A stretch of 64,000 nt of DNA, taken from contig CAZGTU010000001.1 of NCBI GenBank assembly GCA_964528675.1, forward strand, positions 118,192 to 182,191. Direction: 5' to 3'. This stretch comes from CAYRTD01 sp964528675 (GTDB lineage Bacteria > Bacteroidota > Bacteroidia > Bacteroidales > GCA-2748055). The notes below the pieces were generated by a model. The model was not told the DNA's origin. It saw only the letters and a list, made by a program, of their open reading frames with translations, and did not search any database. The first letter of the stretch is position 1. Each line of letters begins with the position of its first letter. Both the position numbers and the translations under genes were made by a program. Below, piece by piece: positions 1 to 8,227 of this stretch.

Positions 1-2935
1 AATCAAATCCCGAGATAGAAGCGGACCCTGAAGTATTTATCGTATAAGAGGTCGATGTTAGTACCGCATCGGAACTCAACCCCTGCTCCGTAACTTCAAT
101 AAAATACTTGGTAGTATTCTCTCCATTGGCAGATACTACTACCAGTGCATCATTATTACTTAAAACAGTACTTCCCGTTAACTCAGAGCCATCGGAATCA
201 GCAAGAATTGTAAGAACTTGATTCTCGTCTTTTTTTATGATTAATTCAAGAAATGCATCAACGGTTGTTCCAGTTTTTATCCCTTTAATGGTTTCACTCG
301 AGGAATATCCATCACTAACCTTGTAAATGGCAGAACTAACAATAGATTGATGTACAGTGATTTCATTCAATAAATGTTTTCCAATATCTGACGTAACATT
401 TTTGTACGCTGCATCATTATCACCTTCTAAAATATCTAACCAATAGACTCTGTCTCGCGCAATCCATTCACTGTCTTCTGGATTCGTTCCAAAAGATTCT
501 TTAAATCCGGTCCTTCCCTGGAAATACTGAGGTTTCCTGACATAACTGAATGTCCTGAATGCCCTCCAGTCTGTTCCATTATCAACTCCCCCGACAACCC
601 AGCTGGTTCCGTCTCCCGTACCCCATACTTCAATCAATTCAAAGTCATTGGGATCAATAGCAGGTTTCGTACCTTCTTTTACCGAATCATTCAGGATTTT
701 AAACAAATAAATATTGTCGTTTATTATATGATTTGTTCTAGCTACAGTATTGATCGCTACCTTTTCTCCCCAGTTATTGCCCCATCCTCCCCATGGAAAA
801 CTACCGTCAGGCCTATGGGCAAACTGCACGTCACAATTCTCACTCGCCCACCATGGATATCCAGACCAACGGACTAAATGTATATGACCCATTACAAATA
901 CATCACCAGGCATTACCAATGAATTCACTGTAAGATCCTTCTCCAGAAAACCCGGAGAAATAGTCCAGCTAAGTGAATCCACCCATTTATACCCGGGTAC
1001 ATATTTCATATATCTGTCATACCATCCTTCCGGATCGGTATATGCCTGGATTGCCTCTGCTGGGTTTCCGCTTCCTCCCCTGACAATCATGTAATTGCTT
1101 AGATCCAAAATCTCTGTACCTGGATTACATATCTCAAGAAATCCATTCTGATTCTGGTCCATGTGAACATATTCAGAGATAAAAGGTTCTGCGATAAATG
1201 GCTGAATATTGTTTGGATCCTTTTCCTTTGATAATAAAATATTATAGACCATTGTGGAAGTATCATCTTCGGCTGTTACATTAAAGGACGTAGTCCTGTC
1301 TGCTACCGTACCATTAATACTCTTTGCTCTATTTACCTCAAACCTGGCATTTAGATTATTTGTTTTTCCAACAAGTGAAGGAATTCCTTCTACGTCAAGA
1401 GGTACAGTCAGGGAATAGGAAGTTGCCTGATTTGAAAACCCGGGAATAGTATCTCCTTTCCAACCGAAAGCTCCTTTATAATAATCGGGAATATCAGGCC
1501 AGGTGATTGAACTCAGGGATGCATCGTGGCTGTTCTCATATTCATTCATTTTTATAAAGTAATACTTTTCCGATCCATTCTGAGCTGTTACTTTGAGAAG
1601 ATCTCCATGTTTTAGATAAGTTCTTTCTGTACCATCAACCCAGTCAATTTCCCAATTTGCATTACCTGGTTTTTCAAGGTATTTGAAAAGAGTATCTACA
1701 TGGGTTGCATACTCAATTCCGACCAGATTGGTCCGGAAAGGTCCAACTATTCCTGCAAAAAATATCGTATCCATTCCCGGGTCCCCGTCAGTTACTTTAA
1801 ACACCTCAGCATTACCAGATAAAATACTACTACCATAATATCCATCAGCTTCGGTCATATATTTCGGCACTACTATATTTGCATCTGCTCCCGGTTCACT
1901 TACCAATATTTCGAATTGTTCAACATCCAAATCATTTCCACAGACATAAAAAGTGATTAGGTCACCGGTTCTGGCAGAACTAAAGGCAGAGTCTTCATGA
2001 TTAGGTGATAATTTATATCTCCAGGCAAGCCCTTCCTTTTTCTCAAACAGATCCATAAAATTATCCAGATTCCTTGTACCCCATGGGACAGTAATTTTTT
2101 TAGTGTTCCAATCAACAGTAGCTTTATCAGATACAAGGGTTGTTTCGTCAAGATTATAATCACCATGGTTCCCTACGGTATAAAAAACTCTGCGATAGGG
2201 CTCTACATTTACCCATTCAGCATTTGGATCCTGGATATAGGAAATAGGAATAGGTATCCATTCGGAATCGGTAATATCAATTCCTCTGGCATTGTTAAAA
2301 TCAAGATTCCCTTTTTTAACATCAAACTTTCTTATCAGAATAGCCTCCCGGGTAGCCCTGGGAAAACCAGCAACATCGAAAGCAACATTGCCATTGGTTC
2401 CATTATCCTGGAGAAAAACGCCCCCCACCTGGTCAACAACGGCTGAGTCGCCATTTACATGATGCTCGAGAAAAAAGACATCCCCTTCCCAGATCAGATT
2501 TCTGAATTCCACATAGGGATCTGGTATACTATCCTCCGGACCGCCGCCCTCAAGAGAATGATGCTGATGATCAGCTAAAGCCCATAACTCAGGTTTATTT
2601 CCCGGAGAGTATTCATCAGGTTCTTTGAGCCAGTTCTTGAGCGCTTCATCATAAACCTGCGCTAGCAAATAGGTTTCACCAGGACCTAAAGTATAATCCT
2701 GAAAGAACATCGTTTGACCTGGGAATGAAGTATAAGGGGCCTGCGAATTAAAGAGATATCCAAGTTTGAAATCAGACAATTGAACTTCCTGATTTCCCAT
2801 ATTGGTAATTTCCAGATAGAAGTTCTCGCCACGGTCAAGACGTACTTCCGTGATAATTAGCGAGTCGTAGAATTCCTGTGCGTTAAGCAACGTTCCACAG
2901 AACAAAAGAAAAATAAAGAATAGTTTTCTCTTCAT
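1..2935 (-). CDS. Large secreted lamin-tail-domain protein (C-terminus outside window)
   Basis: An uninterrupted frame of about 978 codons starts at the ATG at 2933-2935 and runs off the left edge without a stop, so the gene is partial. The N-terminus MKRKLFFIFLLFCGTLLNAQ is a clear signal peptide. Residues about 24-200 (SLIITEVRLDRGENFYLEI...) and about 580-790 (EPFISEYVHMDQNQNGFLEI...) each look like a lamin-tail (LTD) domain, a beta-sandwich common in Bacteroidota surface proteins. Between and after them are beta-sandwich segments of the kind ending in 'YFIEVTE', which resemble cadherin-like or DUF5018-like repeats. A T9SS tail would be expected at the missing C-terminus but cannot be seen. 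The role is probably extracellular, structural or nuclease/phosphatase-associated as in other LTD proteins; no catalytic domain is visible. The frame was read codon by codon and holds no stop. Confidence 0.85.
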   Translation of the reverse strand, partial: MKRKLFFIFLLFCGTLLNAQEFYDSLIITEVRLDRGENFYLEITNMGNQEVQLSDFKLGYLFNSQAPYTSFPGQTMFFQDYTLGPGETYLLAQVYDEALKNWLKEPDEYSPGNKPELWALADHQHHSLEGGGPEDSIPDPYVEFRNLIWEGDVFFLEHHVNGDSAVVDQVGGVFLQDNGTNGNVAFDVAGFPRATREAILIRKFDVKKGNLDFNNARGIDITDSEWIPIPISYIQDPNAEWVNVEPYRRVFYTVGNHGDYNLDETTLVSDKATVDWNTKKITVPWGTRNLDNFMDLFEKKEGLAWRYKLSPNHEDSAFSSARTGDLITFYVCGNDLDVEQFEILVSEPGADANIVVPKYMTEADGYYGSSILSGNAEVFKVTDGDPGMDTIFFAGIVGPFRTNLVGIEYATHVDTLFKYLEKPGNANWEIDWVDGTERTYLKHGDLLKVTAQNGSEKYYFIKMNEYENSHDASLSSITWPDIPDYYKGAFGWKGDTIPGFSNQATSYSLTVPLDVEGIPSLVGKTNNLNARFEVNRAKSINGTVADRTTSFNVTAEDDTSTMVYNILLSKEKDPNNIQPFIAEPFISEYVHMDQNQNGFLEICNPGTEILDLSNYMIVRGGSGNPAEAIQAYTDPEGWYDRYMKYVPGYKWVDSLSWTISPGFLEKDLTVNSLVMPGDVFVMGHIHLVRWSGYPWWASENCDVQFAHRPDGSFPWGGWGNNWGEKVAINTVARTNHIINDNIYLFKILNDSVKEGTKPAIDPNDFELIEVWGTGDGTSWVVGGVDNGTDWRAFRTFSYVRKPQYFQGRTGFKESFGTNPEDSEWIARDRVYWLDILEGDNDAAYKNVTSDIGKHLLNEITVHQSIVSSAIYKVSDGYSSSETIKGIKTGTTVDAFLELIIKKDENQVLTILADSDGSELTGSTVLSNNDALVVVSANGENTTKYFIEVTEQGLSSDAVLTSTSYTINTSGSASISGFD

Positions 2936-3367
2936 AACATTGGGTTTTGATAGTTAATAATTAAAAAAAATGTACTAATGACATTAAATATTTCTTTAAC
3001 GTTCAGCTTATTCAAAATATCACACTGTAGCTTTCTGGTAATTGTCATATTCAATTAATATCTCTGTATCATTGAGGAAATAAAAAATAATCTTTCTGAC
3101 CCTACTGAATAATTAGTAAATGTTATTGATACTTTGTGTGACAACATTGACAAAAAGATTATTATTTAGATTGATTATAAATTGGAGCCTTGATCTATAC
3201 TGAAACTAAGTTCATGTAAATCGAGAAACGATCACAGTAATAAGATTATGTATAAAAAGTCATTATAGAATATTTCATGCTTTCAAACTGTTAGAAATGG
3301 AAGGCTGATGGTCCAGATCAAGCTGACTTGTTAGACCGTGGCTGTTTTTTAACAATCAGGTCGGGAA
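2936..3367. other. Intergenic gap upstream of the LTD gene
   Basis: About 430 bases of AT-rich DNA between the start of the LTD gene and the remnant at 3368. It should hold the promoter of the minus-strand LTD gene. No exact TAnnTTTG box, RNA gene, repeat or convincing frame was found. Confidence 0.5.
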
Positions 3368-3490
3368 CTAAATCTTATGATTGTTGTTATGGCACTCGGT
3401 GCACGACATTTCACGGTGAGCAGAGGTCATGAAACTGCTAACCGAATTACGTATTTCATGACAGATGGCACAGGCCGGTCCCGCCTCCTT
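3368..3490 (-). pseudogene. Remnant of a multihaem c-type cytochrome (two CxxCH motifs)
   Basis: Read on the minus strand and ending in TAG at 3368-3370, this frame contains CAICH (3458-3472) and CTECH (3389-3403) separated by a stretch containing SSFMTSAHREMS. That spacing and the 'SAHREMSCTECH' style are typical of NapC/NrfH-like and other multihaem cytochromes. The frame has no start codon or signal peptide. On its upstream side it runs in a different frame into the GMC oxidoreductase remnant, so it appears to be the tail of a lost gene joined to that remnant by deletion. It is too short to assign to one family. Confidence 0.5.
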
Positions 3491-3787
3491 TTTTCCATAC
3501 CTTAATGGCTCCGGCTTCTTTCAAAACTTCCTCAGCTCTGTCGGCAAGGAATTGGCAATGAACTTTATCGAGAGGATGCCGGCTACCTGAAAAGGTAGCA
3601 ATCGGCCTGCCCCAATAGTCTTTAATTTTATCATAAATCATTGTCCTTGCATTAAAATTGGGCATTTCCTGAACCGGACCTACAAAGGTCGAATATTTAT
3701 AAAAATACTCCCGTTGAAACTCTTTATGTCTTTTACCCCATGTTGCTTCCCCGGGGGGCGAAATCGGGTAAATTCATAGGCGATACA
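3456..3787 (-). pseudogene. C-terminal-region fragment of a GMC-family oxidoreductase, frameshifted
   Basis: The minus-strand frame reads ...GEATWGKRHKEFQREYF, then YSTFVGPVQEMPNFNAR, DKIKDYWGRPIATFSGSRHP, and FLADRAEEVLKEAGA. This matches the region before the C-terminal catalytic His/Asn block in GMC (FAD-dependent choline/gluconate dehydrogenase-like) oxidoreductases. The FAD-binding N-terminus is missing, and the C-terminal block (GGQHQAGTCRMG-like) is replaced by the cytochrome remnant. A homopolymer GGGGGG/CCCC at about 3760-3768 shifts the frame: MNLPDFAP lies in one frame and PPGEATWG in the next. In the family, soluble GMC subunits often pair with gluconate 2-dehydrogenase subunit 3 and cytochromes, which fits the neighbouring haem motifs. 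Clearly non-functional as it stands. Confidence 0.65.
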
Positions 3788-4047
3788 TGGTTAGCTGCCT
3801 AACAGTCATAAAACTGGTCACATACCGAAACACGTTTCTAATCCCCAAAACATCCGCCGGTGTGGGCTTTCAGCGAGCCTGGGAATAATTTCCTGAAGGC
3901 ACCAGGTATTCCCTCTTAAATAGTTGTAAAGAAAAATACAAAATGGTTGGAGTTAACACCTGTAGATAGTATTTTCGTAAAAAATAACTGTTATTAACTG
4001 TATTTTAATTAAACAAAATAAATAATAACACTCAAAGAAAAAAATAA

Positions 4048-4055
4048 TAACTTTG
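4048..4055 (+). promoter_or_regulatory. TAnnTTTG -7 box candidate before the GntR-type regulator
   Basis: TAACTTTG matches the Bacteroidota -7 consensus TAnnTTTG exactly. It lies 12 bases before the ATG at 4068, so the leader would be very short. No good -33 TTG is visible. It overlaps the alternative TTG start at 4053, which argues for starting at the ATG. Confidence 0.3.
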
Positions 4056-4067
4056 AACTTATTTAAC

Positions 4068-5075
4068 ATGATAGACCTGGATAATATAAAGAAAGATTCC
4101 AATACTCCACTTTATCTGCAAGTGGTAGGTAGGATCATTAAATTGATAGAAGAAGGAAAACTGAAAAAGGATGATCTTCTTCCATCGATAAATGCATTAC
4201 AGAAGAAAAGTGGTTTTTCAAGAGTTACCATTGTTAATGCCTACAACTACCTGCGCAAAAGAGGAATCATTGAATCAAGACATGGTAAAGGCTTCTTTGT
4301 TGCACGGCAAAGACAACTAAATGCAAAGAGAGTTCTTCTCCTTTTTGATGAAATGAACAGCTTCAAGGAACTATTATATAAGTCGTTTATAAAAAGTCTT
4401 GGTGATGGATATGTGGTGGATATTTTTTTTCACTATTATAACCTCAAGCAATTCACGCGATTTATTGATAATAATATCGGTGATTATAACTACTATGTAG
4501 TTTTACCTCATTTTAACGTGGATGTATCGGGAATACTCAAAAAAATACCTGAGCAGCAGCTCATTTTGGTGGATCAGGACGTTCAGGGATTGGAAAACTA
4601 TTCAGGCATTTTTCAGGACTTCGAAAATGATATTATTCAGGCATTAACAGAAGCAAATCATATTCTTAAAAAATACAACAAATTGCTATTCGTGGTTGGA
4701 TCGGATTTTCAATTTATGCCACAGGCAAGAATCAATGGATTTAAAGCTGTGTGTCAAAAATATAATTTTGAATATGAATTGCTGAAGGAGATAAACCCAA
4801 AGCAAATCCAGCCAGGAGAGGCTTACCTTGTTTTTAACGACAACGATCTTATTACGATTACACAGCATGCTAAAGCCAATAAGCTTGAACTTGGGAAGGA
4901 CATAGGTCTGATCTCTTATGATGATACCCTGCTAAAATCGGTACTGGCTAATGGAATTACAACTATTTCCACGGATTTTGAATATATGGGCCAGATGGCA
5001 GCAAAGATGATCAATGAAAAGATCAAAGGAAAATTTAGGAATCCATCCAGTATAATAATTCGCAATTCTTTATGA
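4068..5075 (+). CDS. GntR-type transcriptional regulator with periplasmic-binding-protein-like sensor domain
   Basis: 335 residues from the ATG at 4068; a TTG 15 bases upstream is possible but overlaps a promoter-like box. Residues about 8-80 form a GntR winged helix: NTPLYLQVVGRIIKLIEEGKL, then LPSINALQKKSGFSRVTIVNAYNYLRKRGIIESRHGKGFFV. The rest (about 85-335) resembles a LacI-type sugar-binding domain, with IGLISYDDTLLKSVLANGITTIS and the closing MGQMAAKMI. Such GntR/LacI hybrids in Bacteroidota are usually repressors or activators released by a mono- or disaccharide. It is the only non-HTCS sugar-type regulator in the window, but its nearest plus-strand neighbours (lipoprotein fragment, aminotransferase) are not obviously sugar genes, so its target is unknown. 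Confidence 0.85.
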   Translation: MIDLDNIKKDSNTPLYLQVVGRIIKLIEEGKLKKDDLLPSINALQKKSGFSRVTIVNAYNYLRKRGIIESRHGKGFFVARQRQLNAKRVLLLFDEMNSFKELLYKSFIKSLGDGYVVDIFFHYYNLKQFTRFIDNNIGDYNYYVVLPHFNVDVSGILKKIPEQQLILVDQDVQGLENYSGIFQDFENDIIQALTEANHILKKYNKLLFVVGSDFQFMPQARINGFKAVCQKYNFEYELLKEINPKQIQPGEAYLVFNDNDLITITQHAKANKLELGKDIGLISYDDTLLKSVLANGITTISTDFEYMGQMAAKMINEKIKGKFRNPSSIIIRNSL

Positions 5076-5165
5076 ATTAGTAACAATCTATCAAAAACAC
5101 CATTCACCTAACTAACGAACTAAACCGTGAATACTAAAAAATCCGGTCTTAAAAACAAAAAAGCC

Positions 5166-5522
5166 ATGACACATACTATTAAAGCCATCTTTTTAAGCCT
5201 TCTTTTTCTTTTGTTCTCCTGTGAAGAAGAGAATAATGTCAACCCGAATGAGTCTCATACCATAAAAAAAGAAAAGCTTACAGGATATGTACAGAAAGGC
5301 CCATTTATAAATGGTACTTCAATAAATATTTCAGAACTATCTTCTGACTTGATTCAGACCGGAAAGACCTTCAGTTCACAGATTTCTGATAATAGGGGCA
5401 GTTTTGAGCTTAGACAACTGGACCTGTCTTCACAATTTGTGGAACTAAAAGCAGATGGTTTTTATTATAATGAAAATATGTCGGAAGCACCCACAAAAAC
5501 GAAAACTATAATTATTCAATAA
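5166..5522 (+). pseudogene. Truncated surface lipoprotein (GYVQKGPF-type domain)
   Basis: The most likely start is the ATG at 5166; an in-frame GTG at 5127 adds 13 residues before it. The signal is a lipoprotein type, LSLLFLLFSCEEE, with lipobox Cys. After it comes LTGYVQKGPFINGTSINISEL, then TGKTF and a DNRGSFEL stretch, ending in ADGFYYNENMSEAPTKTK. This N-terminal domain is recurrent in large Bacteroidota lipoproteins, which normally continue for several hundred residues after the YYNE...SEAP segment. Here the frame stops 11 residues later, 9 bases before the aminotransferase start. A 3' deletion is the likely cause. It could still make a small anchored domain, so the pseudogene label is an inference. 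Confidence 0.5.
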
Positions 5523-5531
5523 TATACTTAA

Positions 5532-6704
5532 GTGAAAGAATCTGATAAACTTGAATATTCACAACCAGTCTCAAATATTCTTCCATTATATAATTCAACT
5601 TCAAAACTTATCGTAAGATCAAAGGGTTGTTATTTATATGATGAGGAAGGAAATAAATACATCGATTTCGAATCAGGAGTCTGGTGTACTAATCTCGGTC
5701 ACAGCCAAGACAATATAATCAGGCTCATCGATAAGCAAAGCAGGGAATGTATTCACCATGGATATAGCTTCCGGAACAACCAATCAGAAGAACTTTCAAA
5801 TGAACTATTAAAACTGACCGGATTAAAAAATGGAGCAAGCGTTTTTTTAAGCTCCGGCTCCGAAGCGGTAAATCTTTCAATTACCCTTTCAAGATCGATA
5901 ACCGGCAGAAAAAAGATCCTGAGGATAGATAATTCCTATTTGAGCGCTTTTGGCTTCGGACAGGTATCTGATGAAAATGAGGATCTTGTGAATATTAAAT
6001 TCAATGATCAGACATCTTTAAAAGATATCAATTTCAGGGAAATATCAGCATTGGTAGTAGAAACAGGCTGTGCTTCTTATGGTATAGTTAAGTTTCCTGA
6101 TCCTGATTTTATAAAGTCCTTAATTAAAAAATCCAAAGAAAATGATTGCCTTATCATAGCCGAAGAGGTTACAACCGGTATGGGAAGAACAGGCAAATGG
6201 TTTGGATTTCAGCATTATGATTTTATACCCGATATGGTCGTAACAGGCAAAGCGCTGGGGAACGGATATCCGGTTAGCGCCGTTACGACAAATTCAGATG
6301 TCGTGAAAAGCTTAAATAAAGAACCATTCAGATATGCTCAATCGCATCAGAATGACCCCCTGGGTTGTGCTATTGGCCTGGAGGTGATCAGAACAATTAA
6401 CCAGGAAAATCTTATTGAGAAGAGTCAAAAGACAGGAGAATATTTCAAAAAACAGCTTGAAAAACTACATAATAGATTCCCTGACAAAATAAAAGAAACC
6501 AGGGCCCGGGGAATGATGCTGGCAATTGAGTTTAATAATAGTATTAATGGAGAAATTATCAATAATAAGCTTTTTGAAAGCGGGTATATTACCGGTTTTA
6601 AATTTAATACGCTGAGGTTTTTACCGCCATTGACCATTGAGGAAGGTGATATCGATGGATTGGTTGGGAGATTGGAGGGAGTGATTGGGGAGGTTGGGGG
6701 GTAG
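5532..6704 (+). CDS. Class III PLP-dependent aminotransferase
   Basis: 390 residues with a GTG start at 5532, 9 bases after the previous stop. It shows class III fold markers: YIDFESGVWCTNLGH near the N-terminus, FLSSGSEAVNLS (cofactor phosphate loop), AEEVTTGMGRTGKWFGFQHY (the Glu/Asp region stacking on PLP), and VTGKALGNGYPVSAV with the Schiff-base Lys240. Length and motifs fit the acetylornithine/4-aminobutyrate/diaminobutyrate group. The substrate cannot be chosen from sequence. The protein is cytosolic. The last about 20 codons (GRLEGVIGEVGG) run into G-rich repetitive DNA that continues past the stop, so the native C-terminus may have been altered by repeat expansion. Confidence 0.85.
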   Translation: MKESDKLEYSQPVSNILPLYNSTSKLIVRSKGCYLYDEEGNKYIDFESGVWCTNLGHSQDNIIRLIDKQSRECIHHGYSFRNNQSEELSNELLKLTGLKNGASVFLSSGSEAVNLSITLSRSITGRKKILRIDNSYLSAFGFGQVSDENEDLVNIKFNDQTSLKDINFREISALVVETGCASYGIVKFPDPDFIKSLIKKSKENDCLIIAEEVTTGMGRTGKWFGFQHYDFIPDMVVTGKALGNGYPVSAVTTNSDVVKSLNKEPFRYAQSHQNDPLGCAIGLEVIRTINQENLIEKSQKTGEYFKKQLEKLHNRFPDKIKETRARGMMLAIEFNNSINGEIINNKLFESGYITGFKFNTLRFLPPLTIEEGDIDGLVGRLEGVIGEVGG

Positions 6705-6708
6705 AGAG

Positions 6709-6736
6709 TTTGGAATTTGGAATTTGGAATTTGGAG
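6709..6736. repeat. Four tandem copies of a 7-bp unit
   Basis: TTTGGAA is repeated three times followed by TTTGGAG, within a G/T-rich stretch (about 6660-6755) that begins inside the 3' end of the aminotransferase gene. It is a simple-sequence tract likely to vary in length. Confidence 0.8.
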
Positions 6737-6849
6737 TTGGGGATTGGGATTCTTGAGAAAATTGTTATATGATAGTCCGCCAAAAGCATGTGCAGCGAAA
6801 ACTGTTTTAAAATGTCTCATTTTTCCAATTCCGTAAAAATGCTGTCCTT

Positions 6850-6857
6850 TATTTTTG
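6850..6857 (+). promoter_or_regulatory. TAnnTTTG -7 box candidate before the M28 peptidase
   Basis: TATTTTTG is an exact match to the Bacteroidota -7 consensus. It lies 27 bases upstream of the ATG at 6885, which supports that ATG rather than an in-frame TTG at 6855 that overlaps the box. No clear -33 TTG is seen. Confidence 0.35.
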
Positions 6858-6884
6858 TCCGGTACAATTCTAAAAAATAGAACC

Positions 6885-8096
6885 ATGGAAAAAATAACAG
6901 AAACAGCAAAAAAACATCTCTCCTACCTCTGTGAGAAAATTGACAATCGTTGCGTGGGAAGCAAAGGAAACCTGGAAGCAACAGAATACTTTAAAAATAT
7001 TCTTGAAAAAAATGACTGGGAGATCGAAGAACAGGAATTTGAAGCTTTTGACTGGGACAGTGATGAAGCTTACATCGAAACAGATGACGAAAAGCTTAGG
7101 GTAAATTCGAGTCCTTACAGCGAAGCTTGCGATCTCGAAGCTGATACGGAAATTGTTTCTACTGTTGAAGAACTGGAACAGGTAAAAGCCAATGGAAAGA
7201 TCCTGATCCTGAAGGGTGATCTCACGCGCGAACAACTGATGCCAAAGAATTTTGTCTTCTACAATCCCGATCATCATAAAAGAATAATCTCCTTGCTTGA
7301 GCAGAGCGGTAGTAAAGGACTGATATTCATCGTGGATAAGTCCGGATTTTATGAAGGTGGTGAATATCCTTATCCCATAATTGAAGATGGGGATTTCAAA
7401 ATTCCTTCTGTATATATTTCAGAAGAAGAAGGAGAAGAACTGTTGAAAAAAAACACAGGAAGACTCAGGCTGGTATCAAGAACTCTTAAATCTCCATCGA
7501 AAGGCTACAATATAATTGGACGAAAAGGGAAAGACAGCTCCAAAAAAATTACCATTACCGCACATATTGATGCTAAGAAAGGTTCGCCCGGAGCCATCGA
7601 TAATGCTACGGGAGTAGTTACTATGCTCTTGATATCTGACTTACTCAAAAAATATGATAGAAATACCCAGGTTGAGCTGATTGCCTTCAATGGTGAAGAC
7701 TACTATTCAGTCCCGGGCCAGATGAAATACATCGGGAATAAGCAAGGCGATTTCAAAGATATAGCCCTCAATATTAATATTGACGGCGTAGGACTAAACA
7801 AGGGCAAAACATCCTGGTCGCTTATGGAATTACCGGAAGAACAAGCCCATTCGATCAGATCAGAGCTAAAAAAATATCAAGGGCTGGTTGAAGGAAAGCC
7901 ATGGGTGCAGGGTGATCATAGTATTTTTCTTCAGTTCGGTGTCCCTGCCATCGCAATTTCCTCAGAATGGCTGCTCAAGAATTTGGAAACACAAAGAATA
8001 ACCCATACGGAAAAAGACAATACCGGTGTAGTGGATATTCAAAAAATCACGGAACTAACAAAAGCACTTACGGGATTGATTCACGGATTATTGTAA
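6885..8096 (+). CDS. M28-family zinc aminopeptidase-like protein
   Basis: 403 residues from the ATG at 6885. The C-terminal half carries the M28 di-zinc site in order: His227 (TAHID), Asp239 (GAIDNATG, bridging), Glu271/Asp272 (FNGEDYYS), Asp300 (NINIDGVG) and His374 (THTEKDN). The N-terminal half (about 60-200) contains a PA-like insert (GKILILKGDL...SKGLIFIVDKSGF...PSVYISEEEG). The layout is that of the aminopeptidase Y/S or DppA-like M28 group. No signal peptide is visible, unlike most M28 enzymes with a PA insert, so a cytosolic peptidase role is inferred. It stands alone with its own promoter-like box. Confidence 0.85.
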   Translation: MEKITETAKKHLSYLCEKIDNRCVGSKGNLEATEYFKNILEKNDWEIEEQEFEAFDWDSDEAYIETDDEKLRVNSSPYSEACDLEADTEIVSTVEELEQVKANGKILILKGDLTREQLMPKNFVFYNPDHHKRIISLLEQSGSKGLIFIVDKSGFYEGGEYPYPIIEDGDFKIPSVYISEEEGEELLKKNTGRLRLVSRTLKSPSKGYNIIGRKGKDSSKKITITAHIDAKKGSPGAIDNATGVVTMLLISDLLKKYDRNTQVELIAFNGEDYYSVPGQMKYIGNKQGDFKDIALNINIDGVGLNKGKTSWSLMELPEEQAHSIRSELKKYQGLVEGKPWVQGDHSIFLQFGVPAIAISSEWLLKNLETQRITHTEKDNTGVVDIQKITELTKALTGLIHGLL

Positions 8097-8227
8097 AAGC
8101 TTATGATTCAAGCATAAACATAAATATCAGATTTTTCCTGATTTGACGAACGGCATATATTCTTTGATAACCGAAACGAATAGCATGGCAAAACGTATAA
8201 ACATTTACACTAAAACACGCCAATGCC

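Noticed and set aside
6709..6736. Possible CRISPR-like array from direct repeats
   Set aside because: The unit is a 7-bp microsatellite without spacers, and no cas gene is present.
6425..6886. 153-codon minus-strand frame
   Set aside because: It is the reverse of the aminotransferase end plus the TTTGGAA repeats (NSKFQ-like repeat peptides) and has no support.
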